A stretch of DNA of 64,000 bases from Streptomyces fumanus (lineage in GTDB: Bacteria > Actinomycetota > Actinomycetes > Streptomycetales > Streptomycetaceae): NCBI RefSeq assembly GCF_014655295.1, contig NZ_BNBI01000009.1, positions 310,001-374,000 on the forward strand. Reading direction: 5' to 3'. Below the pieces are notes generated by a model. That model saw only the letters and a program-made list of their open reading frames with translations. It was not told the origin of the DNA and did not search any database. A program made the position numbers and the translations under genes. This document shows, piece by piece, positions 37,401-45,212 of this stretch (position 1 is its first letter; every line of letters begins with the position of its first letter).

Positions 37401-39048
37401 TGAGCCGGCCGGTCCCGTCGTACTCGTAGCCGACCAGTCGTGGCTGGTCGGGGGCGCTGAGCAGGGTCAGGGCGGTGATGCGGCCGGAGGCGGTGGTGAC
37501 GCCGATCCGGTATCCGCCGTGGTGGACCAGCTCGCTCGGTGACCCGTCCGCCCGGTAGCGCACCTCGATGGAGTTGCCGTTGCGGTCGGTGACGCCGACG
37601 AGCGGGAGTTCCGCCTCCCGGCCGCCCGGGACCCGCCCGAAGCGCAGGGTCGTACGGCTCTCGGGCTGCCGCAGCAGGATGTCGGCGTCCGGTGAGCCGT
37701 CCCAGCTCAGCCGCCAGTCGGGGCCGAAGACCGGCCGCATCTGCGCACCGGGTTCCGGGATCGCGTAGTACAGCACGGTCCCGTCGGCCCCGATGAACCG
37801 GATGCCGTCCGTGTCGAGCAGCAGGCGCTGGTCCAGGGTGGAGGTCCAGCTCGCGCCGAACCAGCGGCCCGCCGTCACTCCGCTGCGGTGGCTTCGTTCC
37901 AGTACGAGGGGCAGTACGCCGGGCAGGGCCACGTCGGTGATCGACATGACCATCTGGCCGGTGGCCATGTCGATCGGGTCGCCGCAGGTGAAGAGGTTCT
38001 TCATCGACCGGCCCAGACCCTTCAGGCGCGGTCCCATCCCCCTCAGGCCCAGGGCCATGCCCTTGAGCCCGGTCCTGCCCAGGGCCTTGAGCCCCTTGGC
38101 CAGTCCCCCGAGCGTCGTCAGCCCCTTCATCCCGGGTACGCAGTCCAGTGCCGCCAGTCCCACGTCCCACAGGGACGCCTGGCCTCTGGAGTATTTGTGG
38201 AGGGTGTCGGCGAGGACCACCAGGGCCGCCACCAGGACGATCGCGCCGAGGATCGGGCCGCCGATGATCATCGCGATGATGCCGACGACGGCGACGACGA
38301 CCTTGCAGACGGCGACAATGGTGTCCCAGTTGTCGGTGAACCAGTCGCCGGCCTCCTCCCACCAGGACCGGTTCCGGATGCCCGCGTCCGATGCCTCGTC
38401 GATCTTCGTCTTGGCCTCGCGGGCGGCCTCCTCGCGCATCTTCCGCGCGTCCTCGGCCATCTTCTTCGCCGCGGCCAGCGCGTCCTCGGCGTCGTCGACG
38501 GCCGACCGCGCCGTGGTGCGGGCGCTCTGGGCGTGCCGAACGTCGCGGGTCGCGGCACGCACCTTCGCCTCGTCCGGCTGGTCCGCGTCCGACCTGCGGC
38601 TGGAAGGGTCGTCCTGGTACTTGTCGGCTTCCTTCGTCGCCGCCGTCAGCCAGGAGTCGGCCGAGGAGAGCCGCCGTTGCGCGGCGGAGAGGTCCTCCCG
38701 GGCCTCCCGCGCCTTCCTGAGCGCCTTGTCCGCCAGTGCCTGGGCCCGCTCCAGCTTCGGCCAGTAGTCCGCCAGCGCGTCCCCGCACATCGTGTACGAG
38801 GTGTGCAGCTTCCTCAGGTTCTTCGGTACGCCGGAGAACTCGTCCTTGAAGACGGTGGCCGACTTGCCCGCCCACTCCGCCAGGGTGCCCTCCCCGGCCA
38901 TCCCCTTGACCAGGCGCAGCGCGTCGGAGACGTCGTCGGCGAAGTCGTGCAGCGTCTTCGCCAGTTGGCGCACCCGGTCCGGGTCGCCGGGGGTCGGGTC
39001 CCGGTCCAGGTCGAGGACGTGCCAATCCGCCGGCCTGTGGCCCGCCAT
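34432..39048 (-). CDS. RHS-repeat polymorphic toxin with DUF3990-like C-terminal domain
   Basis: 1538-residue secreted toxin. Order: T7SS-signal/WXG-like helical domain (1-100, WAGKSATVFKDEF); coiled coil (100-225); hydrophobic hairpin (243-282); DUF6531 (about 355-430, CGDPIDMATGQMVM). About 25 YD repeats follow (450-1290), then the RHS core YDAETGLHYNHHRYY to DPLGLK (about 1340-1380), after which toxins vary. The last 156 residues have YHGT, DFGFGGFYVT, RQALRWA and a late YEMVEGPM motif. These fit DUF3990, a family related to ADP-ribosyltransferases; the His, Tyr and late acidic residues would form the NAD site. Secretion by a type VII system is inferred from the N-terminus. An immunity gene overlaps the 3' end. 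Confidence 0.85.
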   Translation of the reverse strand: MAGHRPADWHVLDLDRDPTPGDPDRVRQLAKTLHDFADDVSDALRLVKGMAGEGTLAEWAGKSATVFKDEFSGVPKNLRKLHTSYTMCGDALADYWPKLERAQALADKALRKAREAREDLSAAQRRLSSADSWLTAATKEADKYQDDPSSRRSDADQPDEAKVRAATRDVRHAQSARTTARSAVDDAEDALAAAKKMAEDARKMREEAAREAKTKIDEASDAGIRNRSWWEEAGDWFTDNWDTIVAVCKVVVAVVGIIAMIIGGPILGAIVLVAALVVLADTLHKYSRGQASLWDVGLAALDCVPGMKGLTTLGGLAKGLKALGRTGLKGMALGLRGMGPRLKGLGRSMKNLFTCGDPIDMATGQMVMSITDVALPGVLPLVLERSHRSGVTAGRWFGASWTSTLDQRLLLDTDGIRFIGADGTVLYYAIPEPGAQMRPVFGPDWRLSWDGSPDADILLRQPESRTTLRFGRVPGGREAELPLVGVTDRNGNSIEVRYRADGSPSELVHHGGYRIGVTTASGRITALTLLSAPDQPRLVGYEYDGTGRLTGAVDSSAVPQRYRYDAAQRITGWRSRTGDWYRYTYDDTGRCVRTGGDSGVLAYSYAYDDETRTTVATDSLGHSIAYTFTEDLLPVRETDPLGHTVTRRWDADGQLVELTDQLGRTTRYHHDRHGNVTGITRPDGGVIRREYDEHGQVTRVTQPDGSTWESVYDDRGNRIAVVDPLGATTSVTFDERGAVTGVTDPLGTRRQTLVNDAAGLVVGTTDALGATSAFVRDAFGRITALTDTFGQVTRVGWTLEGRIAWRHLPDGTVEQWSYDAEGNPLEYRSSNGRRTRYENTHFDLCTLREDEDGTLERFAYDTELRLRSVTNAAGQRWSYEYDGIGRLVSETDFNGRTLTYRYDAAGQLVERTNGAGQTTRLRHDVLGNVVAMKAGGTTAYAYDPLGRLVRARNADVELTREYDPAGRLLAEAWNGHEVRSEYDPTGRRTARRTPSGAVTRWTYELDRRAMAQWAGEHRVDFQYDVAGREIERALGAAARLTHEWDAERLRTTQTVVTRAGETRRQLFQHRADGALTAVTDSRHGERTFALDRAGRVTAARGGAGWDEDYRYDILGNLVAFETSAPVRENDPGPGERSYSGTLIERAGRTRYHHDAQGRVVRRITRLLSGGRREWRYTWNAEDQLTDVLTPDGRHWRYVYDPVGRRVAKRLLADDGTTVVEQTRYFWDQDDLAEQTDGTVSTSWDWTDGPTPVSQRVRATGPVGPDTPQDEIDERFYAIVTDLLGTPTELLDTDGTTVWTQPSTLWGVPLEAARDRPVDCPLRFPGQYYDAETGLHYNHHRYYEPATARYLSPDPLGRTPSPNHHAYVKNPLQWKDPLGLKAPCTVDLYHGTYGSAADNIIANGINPVISPRPMDFGFGGFYVTNSPRQALRWAHRLAGRNNDIPAVLHFRVPKSELDKLNSKIFDGPSDELAAFIRRHRRDRTGADMHGYEMVEGPMVMNPGPFVKGAEGEFKGHQMGLYSERAAQLFDDSLLRRLGP

Positions 39049-39134
39049 GCCGCAACCCCCGTATCACCAGCACCTGCCGTAGCCCCCGCGAATGTACAAG
39101 GCGCGTCAGGACCGCGAAAGGTGACCGGAGAGCG

Positions 39135-39782
39135 TCACCCCGTGAACCGGAACGTCGACGTGACCGCGTCGAAGAGGTCGAAGAAGGACTCCGCGAGGTC
39201 CAGGACCTGGCTGCTGCCCGCGACCAGGGCGACCTTGCCCTCCTGGCCGGGGACCGGGATGTACGTCTGCATCAGCACCGCGCGCACGGTCCGGCCGAGC
39301 GCGTCGCCGGGGACCGGCACGTCCTCGACGCCGTGGGTGCGGGCGGCCGGGCCGACGCCCGGGATGTCGACGGTCGTCACCTCGCGCCAGGAGTCGCCGG
39401 CCTTGCGCGCCTCCTTGACGGCGAGCCGCGCGGCGATGGCGGCGGGCTCGGTCGGCAGCGGGTCGCCGGCGGCGGTGCGGCCGCCGACCAGGGACACCGT
39501 CACCGAGCCGGTGACGGGCAGCGAACTGCCGAAGTTCTCCGCCATGCAGCCGCAGTACAGCGCCCCGGACCGCCACGCGTCGGCCGCCGCCTTCTGGAGG
39601 AAGGACACGTACGCGGCGCGGTGCGGGGCCAGCTCCGGGTGCCGGCGCACGCGCTCGGCCACCGTCCGCCGGATCGAGTCGTCGCGCGACTCGGGCCGTA
39701 CGTCGAACTCCCACCAGGACTCCGGCACCTTGATCCGGAAGCCGTCGCGTTCGACGGTCGACGTCTCGGGGTAACGGGCCAT
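39135..39782 (-). CDS. hypothetical protein upstream of RHS toxin, possible DcrB/Mog1-fold chaperone
   Basis: 215 residues, no signal peptide. Starts MARYPETSTVERDGFRIKVPESWWEFDV and ends LDLAESFFDLFDAVTSTFRFTG. This pattern of a strand, a PESW turn and a final amphipathic helix plus TFRF strand resembles Mog1/PsbP/DUF1795-type proteins. In Gram-negative type VI systems DUF1795 (Eag) proteins chaperone RHS effectors. The gene is 86 nt upstream of the toxin on the same strand with a GGAGG-type ribosome site. The fold match is my reading of the pattern and is not certain. Otherwise it is a conserved streptomycete protein of unknown role. Confidence 0.5.
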   Translation of the reverse strand: MARYPETSTVERDGFRIKVPESWWEFDVRPESRDDSIRRTVAERVRRHPELAPHRAAYVSFLQKAAADAWRSGALYCGCMAENFGSSLPVTGSVTVSLVGGRTAAGDPLPTEPAAIAARLAVKEARKAGDSWREVTTVDIPGVGPAARTHGVEDVPVPGDALGRTVRAVLMQTYIPVPGQEGKVALVAGSSQVLDLAESFFDLFDAVTSTFRFTG

Positions 39783-39855
39783 GCCTCCGCGGCCTCCTCG
39801 TTCGCTGGGGCGGGTCCCGTCATGGTGTCACCGCCCGCCGCCGCGACCGCCACCG

Positions 39856-39907
39856 CCCGGTCACCGCACCCGGTCACCGCACCCGGTCACCGCGCCCGGT
39901 CACTCCG
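39856..39907. repeat. 13-bp tandem repeat
   Basis: CCCGGTCACCGCA occurs at 39856-39868 and 39869-39881, then CCCGGTCACCGCG at 39882-39894 and a diverged copy at 39895-39907. It lies between two same-strand genes and covers the last codons of the acyltransferase gene. Confidence 0.8.
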
Positions 39908-41096
39908 CCCGCGCGTTCCGCAGCCGCGCGAACGACGTGTCCAGGCCGGACTTCAGCAGCCGGGACACCGGACGCTCCACGCACCGGTGCACCAGCCAGC
40001 TCAGCAGGCAGAAACCGGCGATCACCGCCGCCACCAGCAGCCGCGGGTCCATGGTGTCCCGCAGGCGGCTGATCAGCGTGGTCCCGGCGACGTAGTGCAG
40101 CAGGTACAGCGGATACGTCAGCGCACCCGCCGTCACCAGCCACTTCCAGCGGATCCGGTCGGTGTACCCGAGCGCGACCGCCACCATGAAGAGCAGGAAG
40201 GCGGTGAAGATCACGACGCTGCCCCGCCAGCCGGAGACGTGCTCCACCTCGTCGATCCGCTCCCCCAGCTCCATCTGGCCCATCAGCCAGGCCAGCGCCA
40301 GGATCCCCCACAGCAGCAGGTCCTGCCCGAAGCGGTGCATCAGGTACAGGGCCAGACCGGCGATGAAGTACCAGGCGCCTTCCGGGTTGGCGACCAGCTC
40401 GAACAGCCGGAAGTGGGAGACCGGCGCGAGCATCGCCGCCGCGCCCCACACGCAGCAGAAGACCACCACCCTGCGGTACGTCAGCCCCATCGCCACCACG
40501 ACCAGGAAGAGCAGATAGAACCGCAGCTCGGACCAGAGGGTCCAGTACACCCCGTCGACGTTCGGCACCGCCGAGCCGGACTGGAGCATGGTGAGGTTGA
40601 GCAGGATCTCGCGCAGCCTGAGCCGCTCCCACACACCGGGTACGGCGATCAGGACGGCCGTGGTGAACGCGATCGCGAACCAGTACGCCGGGTAGAGGCG
40701 TATCACCCGGGAGACGAAGAACTGCCTCGGTGTGCGCCCCCAGCAGGACATGCAGATCACGAAGCCGCTGATCACGAAGAAGATCTCCACGCCGATCCAG
40801 CCGTAGGACGCGAACCGGAAGACGGTCGGCATGATCTCCGACACCGGCCGGTCCCAGACGGCGTTCCCCGGCCGGTCCACCCGGCGCGTGCCCGCGTAGT
40901 GGTGCACCGCCACCATCAGGGCGGCGACCAGCCGGACGCCGTCGATCACGTACAGCCGGCGCCCGGTCCGCCGCCCGCCGGGCACGGCGGCGTGCCGCGC
41001 CCGCGCCGGAGAGCGCCGGTCGGGCACGGACACGGTCCTGGTCGCCGCCTTGGTCAGGGGCGGGAGCGGTTGTCTCATCCGTCCAGAGAAGAACAC
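39900..41096 (-). CDS. acyltransferase 3 family membrane protein (OafA/YrhL type)
   Basis: Integral membrane O-acyltransferase, 398 residues with about ten hydrophobic segments. The family motif pair is seen: YVIDGVRLVAALMVAVHHYAG (the conserved His) and GVEIFFVISGFVI, then FFVSRVIRLYPAYW. Such enzymes acetylate or otherwise acylate surface glycans, lipids or antibiotics. The start is uncertain: GTG 41096 or ATG 41075, both with weak ribosome sites. It is divergent from the LysR gene, which may regulate it. Confidence 0.82.
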   Translation of the reverse strand: MFFSGRMRQPLPPLTKAATRTVSVPDRRSPARARHAAVPGGRRTGRRLYVIDGVRLVAALMVAVHHYAGTRRVDRPGNAVWDRPVSEIMPTVFRFASYGWIGVEIFFVISGFVICMSCWGRTPRQFFVSRVIRLYPAYWFAIAFTTAVLIAVPGVWERLRLREILLNLTMLQSGSAVPNVDGVYWTLWSELRFYLLFLVVVAMGLTYRRVVVFCCVWGAAAMLAPVSHFRLFELVANPEGAWYFIAGLALYLMHRFGQDLLLWGILALAWLMGQMELGERIDEVEHVSGWRGSVVIFTAFLLFMVAVALGYTDRIRWKWLVTAGALTYPLYLLHYVAGTTLISRLRDTMDPRLLVAAVIAGFCLLSWLVHRCVERPVSRLLKSGLDTSFARLRNARAE

Positions 41097-41258
41097 CGCT
41101 CACCATCGCGGTAGGGCCCCCGCCAAGCTGTACCGAAGATCTCGCACAGTGTTGGACAGGTGTTCACCCGCCGCCGGGGGGCGGGCGGGCAGCCGCTCCC
41201 GGGCATTGGTCCACACCAACCCCTTGCCCCAGCCCCGCCCCCGACGCAAGCTCCCCTC

Positions 41259-42206
41259 ATGGAGCTGGAGTTGCGGCATCTCAGGACCGTCCGGGCCATC
41301 GCCGAGGCCGGGAGTCTCACCCGGGCGGCGACCGCCCTGGGCCTCGCGCAGCCCGCGCTGAGCGCACAGCTCAAGCGGATCGAACGGGCCCTCGGCGGCG
41401 TGCTGTTCGAACGCGGCCGGCACGGCGTACGGGCCACCCCGCTCGGCGAACTCGTCCTCGAACGCACCCGGGTCGTCCTGCCCGCCGTCACGGAGCTGCA
41501 GCGGGAGGCCGCCCGGTTCGCCCGGACCCCGCGCGGCCCCGGCCACCTGCGGCTCGGCGGCACCCACGGCCCGCTGCTCGGCGCCCTGCTCGTCCGGCTC
41601 GCGGACGCCGCCCCCGACGCCCGGGTGACCACCCGCACCTCCTGGTCCGAGCGGCGGCTGGCCGCCCTGCTCGCCGAGGGCCGCCTGGACTTCGCCCTCG
41701 CCGGGACCTGCGGGTCGGCCGCACCGCCCGGCGCGGACGGCCTGGTCTGGCGCGAGGTGGCCGTCGACCCGGTCTTCGTGATGCTGCCCGCGCGGCACCC
41801 GCTCTCCGACGCCACCGAGATCGGCCTCGGCGAGCTGGCCGGCGAGGACTGGGCGTGCGTGCCGGGCGACGGATGTTTCGGGGACTGCTTCACCGCGGCG
41901 TGCGCCCGCGCCGGGTTCACCCCGCGCCACCTGTACGAGACCGACCCCACCGCCCTGGTCCACCTGGTGCAGGCCGGGCGGGCGGCCGGGCTGTGCCGGG
42001 CGACCTTCCCGGCGACCGACGGGGTGGTGACCCGGCCGCTCACCGGTACGCCGCTGGCCTGGCGGCACCTGCTCGGTTGGCACGCCGGGAGCCGCCACGC
42101 CGACACCGCCGGCACCGTCCTGGCCGAGGCCCGCCTGGCGCACGCGGGCGTGGCGGCGCGCAGCGACAGCTACACCCGCTGGCCGGCGGCCCACCGGGTG
42201 CCATGA
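41259..42206 (+). CDS. LysR-family transcriptional regulator
   Basis: 315 residues. The winged HTH is at residues 1-60 (MELELRHLRTVRAIAEAGSLTRAATALGLAQPALSAQLKRIE). An effector-binding domain follows from about residue 90. ATG 41259 starts the conserved domain; upstream in-frame sequence is not LysR-like. The 162-nt spacer to the divergent acyltransferase gene is the natural control region. The last 16 residues (RSDSYTRWPAAHRVP region) are encoded by the first copy of an 86-bp tandem repeat. Confidence 0.9.
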   Translation: MELELRHLRTVRAIAEAGSLTRAATALGLAQPALSAQLKRIERALGGVLFERGRHGVRATPLGELVLERTRVVLPAVTELQREAARFARTPRGPGHLRLGGTHGPLLGALLVRLADAAPDARVTTRTSWSERRLAALLAEGRLDFALAGTCGSAAPPGADGLVWREVAVDPVFVMLPARHPLSDATEIGLGELAGEDWACVPGDGCFGDCFTAACARAGFTPRHLYETDPTALVHLVQAGRAAGLCRATFPATDGVVTRPLTGTPLAWRHLLGWHAGSRHADTAGTVLAEARLAHAGVAARSDSYTRWPAAHRVP

Positions 42207-42384
42207 CGCCGGTGGCCCGCATGGCGCACGCCGGCGCCGCCGCGCGCAGCGACAGCTACACCCGCTGGCCGGCGGCCCACCGGGTTCCATAACGCCGGTG
42301 GCCCGCATGGCGCACGCCGGCGCCGCCGCGCGCAGCGACAGCTACACCCGCTGGCCGGCGGCCCACCGGGTGCCATAACGCCGG
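42134..42384. repeat. 86-bp tandem repeat, about three copies, at the lysR 3' end
   Basis: CAGCGACAGCTACACCCGCT recurs at 42161, 42247 and 42333, a period of exactly 86 bp. The first copy contains the lysR stop codon region. The period is not a multiple of three, so later copies do not extend the protein. Copies 2 and 3 differ by few bases (GTGCCATGA, GTTCCATAA, GTGCCATAA after CACCGG), implying recent duplication. Confidence 0.9.
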
Positions 42385-42390
42385 GCAGGG

Positions 42391-42420
42391 GGCCGGCCGA
42401 TGTCTTACCGGCGGCCGGCC
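42391..42420 (+). terminator. hairpin after lysR repeats
   Basis: GGCCGGCC (42391-42398) can pair with GGCCGGCC (42413-42420) around a 14-nt loop, a GC-rich terminator-like structure between lysR and the protease gene. Confidence 0.45.
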
Positions 42421-42430
42421 GCCCTCCCTA

Positions 42431-42480
42431 CGGTTTCGGCACTTCCCCACCGCACGTGGCCCCGCACGTGACCGAAACCG
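42431..42480. promoter_or_regulatory. inverted repeat upstream of the protease gene
   Basis: CGGTTTCGG (42431-42439) and CCGAAACCG (42472-42480) are a perfect 9-bp inverted repeat. Between them CGCACGTG occurs twice (42451-42458 and 42463-42470). The block ends 12 nt before the protease ATG, so it would lie at the 5' end of the mRNA or over the promoter. Confidence 0.5.
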
Positions 42481-42492
42481 AGGAGATCCCCC

Positions 42493-43902
42493 ATGCTCCA
42501 CCGACGCACCAGAGCCGTCTGTGCCGCCACCGCGGCGACGGCCGCCCTGTTCGTGGCCGGGCTCAGCGGCTCCACGAACGCGGGTGCGACCCCCGCGGCC
42601 ACCCCCGCCGCCTTCCGCTCCTCCCCCACCGGCGCCTCCCCCACCGCCGCTCAGACCCTGCGCACCGACGCCGCGCCCCCCGCCCTCCTGCGCGCCCTGC
42701 AACGCGACCTCGGCCTGGAGAGGGGGCAGGCCGAGCGGCGCCTGGCCAACGAGGCCGAGGCGGGCGCCACCGCCGGAAGACTGCGTCTCGCCCTCGGCGC
42801 CGACTACGCGGGCGCCTGGGTGCGCGGCGCCGAGTCCGGCGTGCTCACCGTGGCCACCACCGACGCCGCCGACGTCCCGGCCATCGAGGCACAGGGCGCG
42901 CGGGCCGCCGTCGTCCGCCACTCGCTGACCGACCTGGACGCCGCCAAGGCCCGCCTGGACCGGGCGGCGCGCGGCCGGGACACCGCCGACGCCCCGGTCC
43001 GCTACGTCGACGTGCCCAGCAACACAGTGGTCGTCCAGGCCGTCCGCCCCGCCGCGGCGCGCGCCCTGCTGAAGGCCGCCGGGCTCGACGCCTCCGTCGG
43101 CCGCGTCGAGACCACGGCCGAGCGGCCGAGGGCCCTGTACGACCTGCGGGGCGGCGAGGCGTACTACATCAACAACAGCAGCCGCTGCTCCATCGGCTTC
43201 CCCGTCACCCGGGGCACCCAGCAGGGCTTCGCCACCGCCGGTCACTGCGGCCAGGCCGGGGCGAGCACCACCGGCGCCAACCGGGTGGCGCAGGGCACCT
43301 TCCAGGGCTCGGTCTTCCCCGGCCGCGACATGGCGTGGGTGGCCACCAACGCCAACTGGACCGCCACGCCGTACGTCAGCGGCGCCGGCGGGCAGAACGT
43401 CCAGGTCACCGGGTCCACGCAGGCCACGGTCGGCGCCTCGGTGTGCCGGTCCGGCTCGACCACCGGCTGGCACTGCGGCACCGTCCAGCAGCTCAACACC
43501 AGCGTGACCTACCCCGAGGGCACCATCACCGGCGTCACCCGCACCTCGGTCTGCGCCGAGCCCGGCGACTCCGGCGGTTCCTTCATCTCCGGCAGCCAGG
43601 CGCAGGGCGTCACCTCGGGCGGCTCGGGCAACTGCACCAGCGGCGGCACCACGTACTTCCAGCCGATCAACCCGCTGCTCCAGAACTACGGCCTCACCCT
43701 GAAGACCACCACCGGCGGCCCCGGCGACCCCGGTGACCCGGGCGACCCCGGCACCCCCGGCGGCACCTGGGCGGTCGGCACCGTCTACCAGGCCGGTGAC
43801 ACCGTGACGTACGGCGGCGCGACCTACCGGTGCCTCCAGGCGCACCAGGCCCAGCCCGGCTGGGAGCCCCCGAACGTCCCCGCACTGTGGCAGCGGGCGT
43901 GA
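42493..43902 (+). CDS. secreted streptogrisin-type serine protease with chitin-binding domain
   Basis: 469-residue preproenzyme. A signal peptide (about 1-30) is followed by an alpha-lytic-type propeptide (about 60-215, two pro segments) acting as intramolecular chaperone. The S1 protease domain (about 219-404) has triad H251 (ATAGHC), D279 (GRDMAWV) and S360 (EPGDSGGS). Three likely disulfides are C232-C252, C318-C328 and C354-C381. A collagen-like PGDPGDPGDPGTPGG linker leads to a 45-residue CBM5/12-like domain (WAVGTVYQAGDTVTYGGATYRC...W). The layout matches Streptomyces griseus protease C. GAGGAG precedes the ATG. Confidence 0.93.
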   Translation: MLHRRTRAVCAATAATAALFVAGLSGSTNAGATPAATPAAFRSSPTGASPTAAQTLRTDAAPPALLRALQRDLGLERGQAERRLANEAEAGATAGRLRLALGADYAGAWVRGAESGVLTVATTDAADVPAIEAQGARAAVVRHSLTDLDAAKARLDRAARGRDTADAPVRYVDVPSNTVVVQAVRPAAARALLKAAGLDASVGRVETTAERPRALYDLRGGEAYYINNSSRCSIGFPVTRGTQQGFATAGHCGQAGASTTGANRVAQGTFQGSVFPGRDMAWVATNANWTATPYVSGAGGQNVQVTGSTQATVGASVCRSGSTTGWHCGTVQQLNTSVTYPEGTITGVTRTSVCAEPGDSGGSFISGSQAQGVTSGGSGNCTSGGTTYFQPINPLLQNYGLTLKTTTGGPGDPGDPGDPGTPGGTWAVGTVYQAGDTVTYGGATYRCLQAHQAQPGWEPPNVPALWQRA

Positions 43903-43998
43903 GCCCGCACCCCGTGACGGGAGCGCGGGGCGACCTCCCCCGTCCTGACGTACGGGCATGCCGCGCGGGTGACTTCCCCGCCCCCGCCCGCCCGGGCG

Positions 43999-45093
43999 TC
44001 AGGTGCGGGTGACCTCCCCGCACTCCTCGCGCCCGTCCCCCGTCAGCGGCCTGCTCCGGTCGTAGGGGTCGACGGTGGGGCCCGTCGCCGGTTCGCCGGT
44101 GGCGGGCCCTTCGGCGAACGAGGGGTGCAGATAGCCGTCGTACACCTCGCAGGCGGTGTTGCCGAAGTCGGAGAAGTACGCCTTCGGCAGCAGCTTCCCC
44201 TCGGTGACGTCCCAGCGGTCGGGGTCGGACACCGCGACGGTGAGGCTGCGCCGGACGACGGTCCGCGCGACCTCGTCGCCGCCCTCCGCGCGCACCAGGG
44301 GGTACACGAACGTGTAGTCGGCGCGCACCTCGGCCACCCCGGGCTCACCCGCGCGCACCGTCATCTCGCCGCGCACCTTGACCACGTCGCCGAGGACCCG
44401 CGCCCGGGCCGGGTCGAACCGGGTGAACAGCAGCAGCGGGTCGTCGGTGCGGTCCGGCGCGCGCAGCGACCGCTCCACCTTGGCCAGCAGCCCGGGGCTC
44501 TTCGGGTCCAGCAGGGCGATCGCCTTCTCCGGCCGGTCGCCGCGCAGCACGCCCGGGTCGAGGTTGGCGGCGACCAGGAACTCCTTCGTGCGGCGCAGCG
44601 CCCGCGCCACCTCCGTCTCGGTGACACCGGAGACCGCCCTGGCCGCCGGGGGCACGATGGCGTCCGCGCCCTCCGCCCAGCCGGCGGCGGGCGAGCCCCG
44701 GAACGGGTCGGCGCGGGTCGGCCCCTGGGCGGGCGCCGGGGACGCGCCGGTCTCCGCCGCGTCCCCGCGGAACCGGTCCAGCAGCAGCGAGGGGCGTACG
44801 GCGATCACGGCGACGAGCGCGGCGATCAGCACGCCGACCGCGGTGAGCAGCCCGCGCCGCCGGGTCCGGCCGCCCGTGCCGACCGGTACCGGAGGTCCCG
44901 GGCGCCACGCGGTCGGGGCGGGCTCCTCCTCGCGCAGCCGCCGGGCCACCATCCGGGCCCGCGCCGACGGCTCCTTCGGCGGCGTCCCGGTGCCCTCGGC
45001 CGCCTCCCGCAGGAACCGCTCCAGTTCCTCGTCGGATATCGCGGACCCCTCGGGTCCCTCGTCCGGGCGGTCGGCGGGCGGGACGCTACTCAC
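43999..45093 (-). CDS. membrane-anchored hypothetical protein
   Basis: 364 residues from GTG 45093 (SSVPPADRPDEG; GTG 45102 is also possible). An acidic cytosolic N-terminus (SDEELERFLREAAEG) precedes one transmembrane helix (LLTAVGVLIAALVAVIAV) and a large external domain with two cysteines (NTACEVY, REECGEV). Similar proteins lie next to tuf in other streptomycetes, but I know no function. It is separated from tuf by the tuf terminator and converges with the protease gene. Confidence 0.75.
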   Translation of the reverse strand: MSSVPPADRPDEGPEGSAISDEELERFLREAAEGTGTPPKEPSARARMVARRLREEEPAPTAWRPGPPVPVGTGGRTRRRGLLTAVGVLIAALVAVIAVRPSLLLDRFRGDAAETGASPAPAQGPTRADPFRGSPAAGWAEGADAIVPPAARAVSGVTETEVARALRRTKEFLVAANLDPGVLRGDRPEKAIALLDPKSPGLLAKVERSLRAPDRTDDPLLLFTRFDPARARVLGDVVKVRGEMTVRAGEPGVAEVRADYTFVYPLVRAEGGDEVARTVVRRSLTVAVSDPDRWDVTEGKLLPKAYFSDFGNTACEVYDGYLHPSFAEGPATGEPATGPTVDPYDRSRPLTGDGREECGEVTRT

Positions 45094-45164
45094 GGCACTC
45101 ACTCTCGCAGTCGTACGAACAGGCGATCGATGACGGGCACAAGTATCCCCGCCGGACACGGCGA

Positions 45165-45198
45165 AGGGGCCCGCACGACCGAAGTCGTACGGGCCCCT
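45165..45198 (-). terminator. tuf terminator
   Basis: AGGGGCCCGCACGAC (45165-45179) and GTCGTACGGGCCCCT (45184-45198) form a 15-bp stem with one mismatch and a 4-nt loop. It starts 15 nt past the tuf stop and would end the str operon transcript. Confidence 0.8.
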
Positions 45199-45212
45199 CA
45201 GGAGCCACTAGG

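Noticed and set aside
39856..39907. CRISPR-like array
   Set aside because: Units are contiguous 13-bp repeats without spacers. No cas genes are present anywhere in the window.
42207..42384. Separate small proteins encoded in lysR repeat copies 2 and 3
   Set aside because: The short frames simply repeat the lysR C-terminus in shifted frame and lack ribosome sites.
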